Source: JAAZFZ01 sp035647435
GTDB lineage: Bacteria; Bacillota; Clostridia; Oscillospirales; Acutalibacteraceae
Length of the DNA: 8,735 nt
Direction: 5' to 3'
NCBI GenBank assembly: GCA_035647435.1
Contig: DASRNM010000105.1
Span: 1-8,735 of the forward strand
The position numbers and the translations under genes are program-made. Positions 1 to 6,298 of the stretch are shown here, piece by piece. Each line of letters opens with the position of its first letter. The first letter of the stretch is position 1. Under the pieces are notes generated by a model, which did not search any database, was not told the origin of the DNA, and was given only the letters and a program-made list of their open reading frames with translations.

Positions 1-10
1 TAATAATATA

Positions 11-48
11 AATTATGGCAGGAGCAATGTTTCTGCCATAATTTTTTT
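11..48. terminator. Rho-independent terminator, probably bidirectional, after glgA
   Basis: An exact 11-bp inverted repeat (AATTATGGCAG at 11-21, CTGCCATAATT at 33-43) encloses an 11-nt loop. On the plus strand it runs into seven T's (42-48), the classic terminator layout. On the minus strand, the direction of glgA, the stem begins 15 bases after the stop codon and is followed by the weaker U-rich tail TATATTATTA. It can therefore end the glg operon, and its better tail on the plus strand suggests that it also ends a rightward gene lying just outside the window. Confidence 0.85.
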
Positions 49-58
49 ATATAAATTT

Positions 59-1483
59 TTAGTTTTTAATCAGTTGTTTATACATTCTTATATATTTGTT
101 AGCTGATTTTCCCCAACTGTTGTCGCATTTTAGAGCACGCTCAACAAGGTTGCTCCAACCGTCGGTGTCCTCAAAGCCTTTAAGCGCTCTTCTGATAGCG
201 CAAAGCATATCCTGTGAATCATACGTCTTGAATGTGAAACCGTTGCCTTTACCGTCGCCACTGTCCGTTATGGAGTCCTTGAGACCACCTGTTTCTCTAA
301 CGATGGGTATTGAGCCGTAACGCAACGCAAGCATTTGAGAGAGACCACAGGGCTCGCTCTTTGAAGGCATAAGGAACATATCACTGCCTGCATAAATTTT
401 TCTTGCAAGGTCTGGCACAAATCCTAAACGAAGACCTATCCTGCCGGGGTATCTTTTGGCGATTTCTTCAAAAAAGTTTTCGTACCTCCATTCGCCAGAG
501 CCGAGCACGACAAGCTGAATGTCCGAGGTGCTCATGAGCTCATCAAGAACCTCTGTGATAAGGTCAAGCCCCTTGTGGGATACAAGCCGTGAAACAATGC
601 CCATTAAAGGGATATCTTTATTCACATCAACGCCAAAAAGCTCCTGAAGTGCGGCTTTGTTTTTTGCTTTGCCCTTAGGGTTGTCGGCGCTGAAGTTTTC
701 AAAAATCTCCTTGTCTGTTTCGGGGTTATAGATTTCAACATCTATCCCGTTGAGAATGCCTTGGAGTTTAAAGCTTCTTTCATTCAAGATTGTGTCAAGA
801 CCGTGGCTGAACCAAGGGTCGAGAATTTCGTTTGCATATGTCGGGCTGACAGTTGTTACAAGGTTTGCACATTCAATGGCACCCTTTACAAGGTTTATAT
901 CGCCGTCATTTTCGAGCAATGGAGCGTGCTGTGGGTCAATCCCCAACACATTGTCAAGAATTTCATATCCATATATGCCTTGGTATTGGATGTTATGAAT
1001 TGTAAGTATAGTTTTGATGTTTTCAAAGCCCTTGCGGTTTGCATACATTGTTGAGTAATAGACGGGAGTAAGCGCGGTTTGCCAATCGTTGCAATGGATA
1101 ATATCAGGTTTAAAATCCAAATAGGGGATTATTTCAAGCACCGCACGCGAAAAAAAGGCGAACCTTTCCGCATCGTCATAGTGACCGTAAATATCGTCCC
1201 GTTTGAAATAATATTGGTTGTCAAGAAAGTAGTATATTACTCCGCCTGCACGGGCTTCAAAAATGCCGCAATACTGCCTACGCCATGCAACGGGAACGGT
1301 TATATGTGTAATGAACTTCATTTTGTCTTTAAACTCTTGTTTGATTCCATCGTAAAGTGGCATAACCACACGGCAACCAATTAAGCGTTTTCTGAGTGAT
1401 TTTGGTAAAGAACCTGCAACATCACCCAAGCCGCCGCTTGCCATGAAAGGCAATGCCTCACTTGCTGCATATAATACCTTCAT
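59..1483 (-). CDS. glgA: Glycogen synthase (ADP-glucose: alpha-1,4-glucan glucosyltransferase)
   Basis: This cytoplasmic GT5 glycosyltransferase transfers glucose from ADP-glucose to the non-reducing end of a growing alpha-1,4-glucan. Its 474 residues are normal for bacterial GlgA. The N-terminal Rossmann half has the substrate loop SGGLGDV (16-22), CNDW (131-134) and HNIQYQG (163-169). The C-terminal half has NGID (245-248), SRLVSHKGLDL (298-308, with the conserved Arg299 and Lys304) and SEPCGL (376-381, with the catalytic-region Glu377), followed by RETGGLKD (396-403). The Lys normally found two residues before the Gly-Gly of the KxGGL loop is Ala15 here, which is unusual compared with E. 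coli. The start is supported by GGAGGG at 1489-1494. It is the last gene of the operon, 38 bases after glgD. Identity is close to certain. Confidence 0.97.
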   Translation of the reverse strand: MKVLYAASEALPFMASGGLGDVAGSLPKSLRKRLIGCRVVMPLYDGIKQEFKDKMKFITHITVPVAWRRQYCGIFEARAGGVIYYFLDNQYYFKRDDIYGHYDDAERFAFFSRAVLEIIPYLDFKPDIIHCNDWQTALTPVYYSTMYANRKGFENIKTILTIHNIQYQGIYGYEILDNVLGIDPQHAPLLENDGDINLVKGAIECANLVTTVSPTYANEILDPWFSHGLDTILNERSFKLQGILNGIDVEIYNPETDKEIFENFSADNPKGKAKNKAALQELFGVDVNKDIPLMGIVSRLVSHKGLDLITEVLDELMSTSDIQLVVLGSGEWRYENFFEEIAKRYPGRIGLRLGFVPDLARKIYAGSDMFLMPSKSEPCGLSQMLALRYGSIPIVRETGGLKDSITDSGDGKGNGFTFKTYDSQDMLCAIRRALKGFEDTDGWSNLVERALKCDNSWGKSANKYIRMYKQLIKN

Positions 1484-1488
1484 AAGAA

Positions 1489-1494
1489 CCCTCC
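1489..1494 (-). promoter_or_regulatory. Ribosome binding site of glgA
   Basis: The minus strand reads GGAGGG with 5 nt to the ATG at 1483. It sits in a 38-nt glgD-glgA spacer that also holds a tandem heptamer CTATTAA-CTATTAA, and I see no promoter there, so glgA is likely read from the upstream transcript. Confidence 0.75.
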
Positions 1495-1521
1495 GTATAT
1501 ATTTTAATAGTTAATAGCAAA

Positions 1522-2640
1522 TCAGATAACTATGCCTTTCCCGACATAAATGGGGAAGTTTGGCGAACCGCAAAGCGTTTTGTTCGGTGTGATTACGCAG
1601 CTTTTGTCAACAATGACATTTTCAATGATTGCACATTCGCTTATATAAGAGCCTTGCATAATTATAGAGTTTTTGACAACCGCATTTTTGGCAATTCTGA
1701 CACCTCTGAACAAAATGCAGTTTTCAACTGTGCCGTTTATTATACAGCCGTCTGCAATCAATGAGTTGCCGACCTTTGAACCGAGCCCATAAATTGCCGG
1801 CATATCGTCACGAACCTTTGTATATACAGGGTGTTCGGGCTTAAATAGTTCACGGCGATTTTCTTTTTTCAGTAGCTGCATGTTAATGTCAAAATAGCTT
1901 TGTAGGCTATCTATTATTTTTGCAAATCCTGCAACCTTATAGCCGAAAATTTTAAGTGACTTTGTATTCTTTTGAATTAAATCACGCTCAAAATCCGTGT
2001 TGTTAAGGCTAATTGCTTCCGTAATAAGCCTTTCAAGCAAGGACTTTCTCATAACATAAATATTCAGCGAATAGTCAACATCTTTTGCCGTGGGGATATT
2101 CATCGCTGCACTCTTAATCCTAAAATTATCGTCAACATCAAATGTTAGCGTGTCGTCAATTTTGGGTGAATCACCGTGCTTGTATGCAACGGTTATATCT
2201 GCACCTGTCTTGTCGTGAAAACTAAGGATTTTACTCAAATCCAAATTACAAACTACATTACAGTCACATAACACGACGTATTCTTCGTTTGAACGGTTTA
2301 GGAAGCTCAGCCTCCCGTGCAATGCTTGTATTCGGTTTGCATACATACCCGCTGCGTCTATGCTTGAAAAAGGAGGCAAAAGATAAAGACCTTCGATTTT
2401 TCTTGACAAATCCCAAGGCTTACCTGTTCCGATATGGTCCATTAGGGATTGATAATTGCTTTTCGTGATAACTCCGACCTTTGAAATGCCGCAGTTTACG
2501 AGGTTTGACAACGCAAAATCAATCAGTCTGTAACGCCCACCGAAGGGAACAGAACCCATTGTTCTGAGATTTGTAATTTCCGGAAGGACGTCGTCATAAG
2601 CATTTGAAAAAATTATACCTAAAACATTGTTTGATCTCAT
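1522..2640 (-). CDS. glgD: GlgD, non-canonical subunit of glucose-1-phosphate adenylyltransferase
   Basis: This is a 372-residue paralog of GlgC from the nucleotidyltransferase family that in Firmicutes partners GlgC in ADP-glucose pyrophosphorylase. The fold is recognisable: VPFGGRYRLIDFALSN (31-46), GTGKPWDL (71-78), then a C-terminal left-handed beta-helix of hexapeptide-like repeats from about 280 to 352. The catalytic signatures are eroded. The GGxGxRLxxLT nucleotide loop seen in GlgC is replaced by the stretch around 11-25 (SNAYDDVLPE), and the GDH metal/catalytic motif is DCN at 126-128. It is therefore probably a modulatory rather than catalytic subunit, as described for other Firmicutes GlgD proteins; that is inference here. 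Its start codon overlaps the glgC stop as ATGA, so 1:1 coupled synthesis of both subunits is likely. GGAGGG at 2647-2652, inside glgC, supports the start. Confidence 0.93.
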   Translation of the reverse strand: MRSNNVLGIIFSNAYDDVLPEITNLRTMGSVPFGGRYRLIDFALSNLVNCGISKVGVITKSNYQSLMDHIGTGKPWDLSRKIEGLYLLPPFSSIDAAGMYANRIQALHGRLSFLNRSNEEYVVLCDCNVVCNLDLSKILSFHDKTGADITVAYKHGDSPKIDDTLTFDVDDNFRIKSAAMNIPTAKDVDYSLNIYVMRKSLLERLITEAISLNNTDFERDLIQKNTKSLKIFGYKVAGFAKIIDSLQSYFDINMQLLKKENRRELFKPEHPVYTKVRDDMPAIYGLGSKVGNSLIADGCIINGTVENCILFRGVRIAKNAVVKNSIIMQGSYISECAIIENVIVDKSCVITPNKTLCGSPNFPIYVGKGIVI

Positions 2641-2652
2641 ACTTTTCCCTCC
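2637..2652 (-). promoter_or_regulatory. glgC/glgD translational coupling junction (RBS plus ATGA overlap)
   Basis: On the minus strand GGAGGG (2647-2652) lies within the last codons of glgC and is followed after 6 nt by ATGA (2640-2637), in which the glgD start ATG and the glgC stop TGA share bases. This layout commonly couples translation of two subunits of one enzyme. Confidence 0.85.
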
Positions 2653-3851
2653 ACATCAAAATCTATCATGGCTTTTGGTGCGACCTTTGCACCTTTGCCT
2701 ACAGTAACCCAAGCACCTACAACGGCAACGCCCCATTCGTCGAGGTTATCCATTTTTTCAGGTCTTTGCCCGACAACGGCCCCTTCTTCAATCACTGCGT
2801 TTTCCGCTACTATGGCATATTGAACGACGGCACCTGATTTTATGACTGTGTCCGGCATTATGATTGAGTCACGCACAATAGCCCCTTCTTCAACAGTCAC
2901 ATTTGCAAAAAGAATTGAAAAATCGACTGTTCCCGAAATCTCACTTCCCTCCGCAATCATTGAGTTTTGCACAGTTGCCTTGTCGGAAATGTAGTGAGGT
3001 GAGGTTGCTGGGTTGCGTGAGTATATTTTCCACGAATCATCGCTTAAGTCTAAATCAACTTTTGGATTCAAAAGGTCAAGGTTTGCCTCCCAAAGGCTGT
3101 CGATTGTGCCGACGTCCTTCCAATAACCGTCAAACGGATATGCAAACAAGTTTTCGCCTGCCTTATGCATGGTAGGGATAACATCTTTTCCAAAATCGTT
3201 GCTTGAGCTTGAGTTAGCCTCATCCTCTAAAAGGTATTTGCGTAGCTTTTTCCAATTAAAGACATAAACGCCCATTGAAGCTTTGTTGCTGCTCGGCTTT
3301 TCAGGTTTTTCCTCAAAAGCGGATATCGAATTATCATCATTGAGCACCATAAGACCAAAGCGAGAGGCTTCCTCCCACGGAACCTCTAACATTGCAATTG
3401 TGCAATCGGCATTCTTTTTCTTGTGGAAGTTTAGCATTTTGGAGTAATCCATTTTATAGATATGGTCGCCAGAAAGAACGAGAACATATTCTGGGTCATA
3501 TCTGTCAATGAAAGTAATATTTTGATAAATCGCATTTGCGGTGCCTTTATACCATTCTGACCCCTTAATTTGCTGATAGGGTGAGAGGACATGAACGCCA
3601 CCGTTCATTCTGTCTAAATCCCAAGGTTGACCGTTGCCGATATAGTCGTTCAACTCAAGCGGTTGGTACTGCGTCAAAACACCTACTGTATTGATGCCTG
3701 AATTGACACAGTTTGAAAGTGGGAAGTCGATAATTCTGTATTTGCCCCCGTATGGCACGGCAGGCTTGGCTATATTCTTTGTAAGAATACCCAAACGACT
3801 GCCCTGACCGCCAGCGAGCAACATGGCTATGCATTCTGGCTTTTTTGACAT
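2637..3851 (-). CDS. glgC: Glucose-1-phosphate adenylyltransferase, catalytic subunit (ADP-glucose pyrophosphorylase)
   Basis: It converts glucose-1-phosphate and ATP to ADP-glucose and pyrophosphate, the committed step of bacterial glycogen synthesis. The 404-residue protein has every family signature: nucleotide loop LLAGGQGSRLGILT (11-24), KPAVPYGGKYRIIDFPLSN (29-47), WYKGTANAIYQN (100-111), GDHIYKMDY (128-136), RFGLM (164-168), EEKP (180-183) and YWKDVGT (243-249). A left-handed beta-helix domain runs from about 290 to 400. I chose the ATG at 3851 because AGGAGG lies 9 nt upstream (3861-3866) and the family begins just before the nucleotide loop. An in-frame ATG at 3908 would add 19 residues of atypical sequence encoded by the upstream hairpin. 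It is the second gene of the operon, 84 bases after glgB, and overlaps glgD. Confidence 0.97.
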   Translation of the reverse strand: MSKKPECIAMLLAGGQGSRLGILTKNIAKPAVPYGGKYRIIDFPLSNCVNSGINTVGVLTQYQPLELNDYIGNGQPWDLDRMNGGVHVLSPYQQIKGSEWYKGTANAIYQNITFIDRYDPEYVLVLSGDHIYKMDYSKMLNFHKKKNADCTIAMLEVPWEEASRFGLMVLNDDNSISAFEEKPEKPSSNKASMGVYVFNWKKLRKYLLEDEANSSSSNDFGKDVIPTMHKAGENLFAYPFDGYWKDVGTIDSLWEANLDLLNPKVDLDLSDDSWKIYSRNPATSPHYISDKATVQNSMIAEGSEISGTVDFSILFANVTVEEGAIVRDSIIMPDTVIKSGAVVQYAIVAENAVIEEGAVVGQRPEKMDNLDEWGVAVVGAWVTVGKGAKVAPKAMIDFDVEGKV

Positions 3852-3860
3852 TAGTTTATA

Positions 3861-3866
3861 CCTCCT
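3861..3866 (-). promoter_or_regulatory. Ribosome binding site that fixes the glgC start
   Basis: The minus strand has a full AGGAGG, 9 nt before the ATG at 3851. No comparable site precedes the longer in-frame ATG at 3908, so the shorter GlgC is the likely product. Confidence 0.85.
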
Positions 3867-3875
3867 TGCAGTGAA

Positions 3876-3906
3876 GAATAGTCCATTTGTTTTAAACAAA
3901 CTATTC
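3876..3906 (-). promoter_or_regulatory. Intercistronic hairpin between glgB and glgC
   Basis: The 84-nt spacer holds nested inverted repeats. The outer arms are GAATAG/CTATTC (3876-3881 and 3901-3906) and the inner arms TTTGTTT/AAACAAA (3886-3892 and 3894-3900), with a 4-nt bulge on one side. In the transcript it folds 9 nt upstream of the glgC ribosome binding site. There is no U-run after it, so it does not look like a terminator. A role in mRNA processing, 3' protection of glgB or tuning of glgC expression is possible but unproven. Confidence 0.65.
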
Positions 3907-3935
3907 AAATAATATTTATTGTATTGATTTATATA

Positions 3936-5909
3936 TTACTTTTTAACGGTTTTCTTTTTGTTACTTTTGGGTTTTGAAGAGGGTTGACCGTCTTTTATAA
4001 AATCTGAAATTTTTTCTTCCTTTTTTGTTTTCTTAAACTCTTTAACAAGCTTGATATAAATTGTGCTCAACCCTGCAAGTTTAAGATTAAGGCCCTGCTC
4101 AAAACCATGCATGTGAATGTTTTCAGATTTTATTTCGCCGCTAATTCCAATACCATCGCCGCCGTATTCGACACTGTCAGAGTTGAATACAATCTTATAA
4201 ACACCGGGTTTCGGAACACCGACAAGATAGTTTTCCCTTACAACCGTTGTAAAGTTGCAAACAGTGATTATTTCATCACCCTTTTTGCCCATTCGTCTAA
4301 ACGCTATAACGGAATTGCTCGAGTCATCACTCGAAATCCATGAAAAACCATCCCAATCATAATCAATCTCCCAAAAAGCGGGAGTATCTTTATAAAATCT
4401 ATTGACAGCTGCGGTGTAATCTTTGAGTAGGCGGTGTTTTTCATAGTCCAACAACAGCCAATCAAGACCTTTCTTGTAATCCCACTCGATAAACTGACCG
4501 AACTCCTGGCCCATGAACAACAGCTTTTTTCCGGGGTGTGCCATCATGTAACCCAAAAATGAGCGAACGCCGGCAAATTTCTCCTCATAAGTTCCCGGCA
4601 TTTTATCAATAAGCGAATGCTTCCCGTGAACCACTTCGTCGTGCGAAATGGGTAGCATAAAGTTTTCGGAAAAAGCGTAGAAAAAGGAGAAAGTTAAACA
4701 GCTGTGGTTGAATTTTCTAAAATATCCGTCAAGAGAAAAGTATCTCATGCAGTCGTTCATCCAGCCCATGTTCCATTTAAAGTTGAAACCAAGGCCACCG
4801 ACATGGACAGGCTTTGAAACTAACGGCCATGATGTGCTCTCCTCCGCAATCATCATCACATCAGGGTGTTCTTCAAAAACAAGCTTGTTGAGATTTTTCA
4901 AAAAATCAACGGCCTCAAGGTTCTCGTTGCCGCCATTTATATTTGGAACCCACTCACCGTCCTTACGGCCGTAATCAAGGTAGAGCATTGACGCAACGGC
5001 ATCTACCCTCAACCCGTCAATGTGGTATTTATCAAACCAAAACATTGCACTTGAAATCAAAAATGAACGCACTTCGTTTTTGCCGAAGTCGAAAACCTTT
5101 GTGCCCCATTGAAGGTGTTCGCTTTTGAACTGTGCGCTGTATTCATAGCATGTCTCACCGTCAAAGTTAATTAAACCGTGCTCGTCCTTTGGGAAATGGG
5201 CAGGCACCCAGTCGAGTATAACTCCAATGTCATTCTTGTGGCATTCATCAATAAGGAACATAAAATCCTTAGGCTCGCCGTGCCTTGAGGTAGGTGCAAA
5301 ATAACCTGTTGCCTGATATCCCCACGAGCCGTCATAGGGGTATTCGTTAATTGGCATAAGTTCAATGTGAGTATATCCCATCTCCTTAACATAGGGGATA
5401 AGCTCATCTGCAAGCGCTCTGTAGGAAAGGAAATTGCCGTCATCATATTGCTTCCATGAACCTGTATGGACTTCATACACATTTATGGGCGAATTAATTA
5501 TATCGGTGTTTTTCCTTTTCAACATCCAGTCTTCGTCTTGCCATTCGTAGCCGTCAAGCTCATAAAACTTTGAAGCTGTGTCCGGTCTGGTTTCTGCGTG
5601 AAAGGCATATGGGTCGCTTTTTAAAACAACCTCGTTGTCTGCGGTTGTAATTTCAAATTTATAGTTATCAAAGAGCTTTACATTTTTAGCAAAGCCCTCC
5701 CAAATGCCGTTGTCGTTAAGTTTTGACATGGATGTGGGTTCCCCACCCCAATCGTTAAAATCACCGACAACGTTGACTTTAGTTGCGTGTGGTGCCCAAA
5801 CACGAAACACAACCGACTCACTATCTAATCGATGTGCACCCAAAAACCTGTATGTTTTGGAATTGTTCCCTTGATGGAATAAAAAAACGGGTATATCATG
5901 GTCGTGCAT
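3936..5909 (-). CDS. glgB: 1,4-alpha-glucan branching enzyme
   Basis: A GH13 branching enzyme that cuts alpha-1,4 chains and re-attaches them as alpha-1,6 branches in glycogen. With the start chosen here it has 657 residues, within the usual bacterial range. An N-terminal CBM48-like domain (about 20-110, with VVFRVWAPHA and VVGDFNDW) precedes the catalytic barrel. The four GH13 regions are visible: DWVPAHF (233-239), GLRVDAVASML (299-309, nucleophile Asp303), IAEEST (354-359, acid/base Glu356 or 357) and ISHDEVVHG (421-429, Asp424). The C-terminal beta domain is about 530-622. A lysine-rich tail of about 35 residues (623-657) follows. The ATG at 5909 has AGGAGG 8 nt upstream (5918-5923). The in-frame ATG at 5948 would lie only about 10 nt from the predicted transcription start and lacks a ribosome binding site. 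First gene of the operon. Confidence 0.96.
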   Translation of the reverse strand: MHDHDIPVFLFHQGNNSKTYRFLGAHRLDSESVVFRVWAPHATKVNVVGDFNDWGGEPTSMSKLNDNGIWEGFAKNVKLFDNYKFEITTADNEVVLKSDPYAFHAETRPDTASKFYELDGYEWQDEDWMLKRKNTDIINSPINVYEVHTGSWKQYDDGNFLSYRALADELIPYVKEMGYTHIELMPINEYPYDGSWGYQATGYFAPTSRHGEPKDFMFLIDECHKNDIGVILDWVPAHFPKDEHGLINFDGETCYEYSAQFKSEHLQWGTKVFDFGKNEVRSFLISSAMFWFDKYHIDGLRVDAVASMLYLDYGRKDGEWVPNINGGNENLEAVDFLKNLNKLVFEEHPDVMMIAEESTSWPLVSKPVHVGGLGFNFKWNMGWMNDCMRYFSLDGYFRKFNHSCLTFSFFYAFSENFMLPISHDEVVHGKHSLIDKMPGTYEEKFAGVRSFLGYMMAHPGKKLLFMGQEFGQFIEWDYKKGLDWLLLDYEKHRLLKDYTAAVNRFYKDTPAFWEIDYDWDGFSWISSDDSSNSVIAFRRMGKKGDEIITVCNFTTVVRENYLVGVPKPGVYKIVFNSDSVEYGGDGIGISGEIKSENIHMHGFEQGLNLKLAGLSTIYIKLVKEFKKTKKEEKISDFIKDGQPSSKPKSNKKKTVKK

Positions 5910-5917
5910 GCTTTTGG

Positions 5918-5923
5918 CCTCCT
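5918..5923 (-). promoter_or_regulatory. Ribosome binding site that fixes the glgB start
   Basis: AGGAGG on the minus strand, 8 nt before the ATG at 5909. Together with the promoter at 5964-5992 it favours this start over the in-frame ATG at 5948 and implies a leader of roughly 48 nt. Confidence 0.85.
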
Positions 5924-5963
5924 TCACACGGTTGTTTATCACAACCATTTTGTATTAAAACAT

Positions 5964-5992
5964 ATTATAGCAAGTAATTGCCATTTTTTCAA
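5964..5992 (-). promoter_or_regulatory. Promoter of the glg operon (sigma-A type, extended -10)
   Basis: The minus strand reads TTGAAA (5992-5987), a 17-nt spacer, then TATAAT (5969-5964), preceded by TG one base upstream (extended -10). This is near-perfect vegetative promoter geometry. Transcription should start near 5957, giving a short leader to glgB. I see no obvious operator palindrome or catabolite-response element overlapping it. Confidence 0.85.
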
Positions 5993-6222
5993 CATATTTT
6001 AAATAGTTTATGCAAATTCTCGCACTATATATTGGTTTATTTTGGTTATTTTGTTAAAAAAACCCTATTGTTTTCTACACAATGAAATTTATAAAATAAT
6101 TCAGTTATTTATAAAAACATTTTCACTCAATTATATGAAATATTATAGTATTCTTGATTTTTATTCAAAAAAATGTTGAATATTAAAAGAAAAAAGTTTA
6201 TAAATTTAAATCCATAATAAAG
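5993..6222. other. AT-rich divergent intergenic region with no visible gene
   Basis: This is the core of the roughly 390-base gap between glgB and the MATE gene. It is very AT-rich with many short A and T runs, and contains no coding frame with protein-like character or a ribosome binding site. The word ATTTATAAAA recurs at 6087-6096 and 6107-6116, and again at 6261-6270 beside the MATE promoter. A stretch at 6031-6060 repeats TTGGTTTATTT-like units about every 10 bases. It may hold upstream promoter elements or regulator sites, but none can be named. Confidence 0.6.
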
Positions 6223-6251
6223 TTGTCTTTTGTAGTTCTATGTATTATAAT
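6223..6251 (+). promoter_or_regulatory. Promoter of the MATE gene
   Basis: TTGTCT (6223-6228, four of six matches to TTGACA), a 17-nt spacer and a perfect TATAAT (6246-6251) lie 47 bases before the MATE start. Transcription would begin near 6258, close to a small TGCT-AAA-AGCA inverted repeat at 6251-6261. The 17-nt spacer is the ordinary length, not the 19-20 nt spacer typical of promoters activated by MerR-type regulators. Confidence 0.7.
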
Positions 6252-6298
6252 GCTAAAAGCATTTATAAAAACAATTCAAACAGTTTGGGGAATGGGCA

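Noticed and set aside
750..1384. Several plus-strand open frames opposite glgA
   Set aside because: They are antisense shadows of a complete glycogen synthase, with no ribosome binding sites and no recognisable domains.
3852..3908. N-terminal extension of GlgC from the ATG at 3908
   Set aside because: The added 19 residues do not resemble the family, are encoded by the hairpin region and lack a ribosome binding site, while the ATG at 3851 has a full AGGAGG.
5171..5482. 103-codon minus-strand open frame inside glgB
   Set aside because: It lies in another frame of a strongly supported GH13 gene, has no family character, and is best explained as a codon-use shadow.
6031..6060. Short TTGGTTTATTT-like units about every 10 bases
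   Set aside because: Too degenerate and short to call a repeat array, there is no CRISPR-like spacer pattern, and it is compatible with low-complexity AT sequence.
6142..6169. A second minus-strand promoter-like pair (TTTGAA with TATAAT, 16-nt spacer) farther upstream of glgB
   Set aside because: The -35 match is poor, the surrounding DNA is so AT-rich that TATAAT-like words are expected, and a much better promoter lies at 5964-5992.
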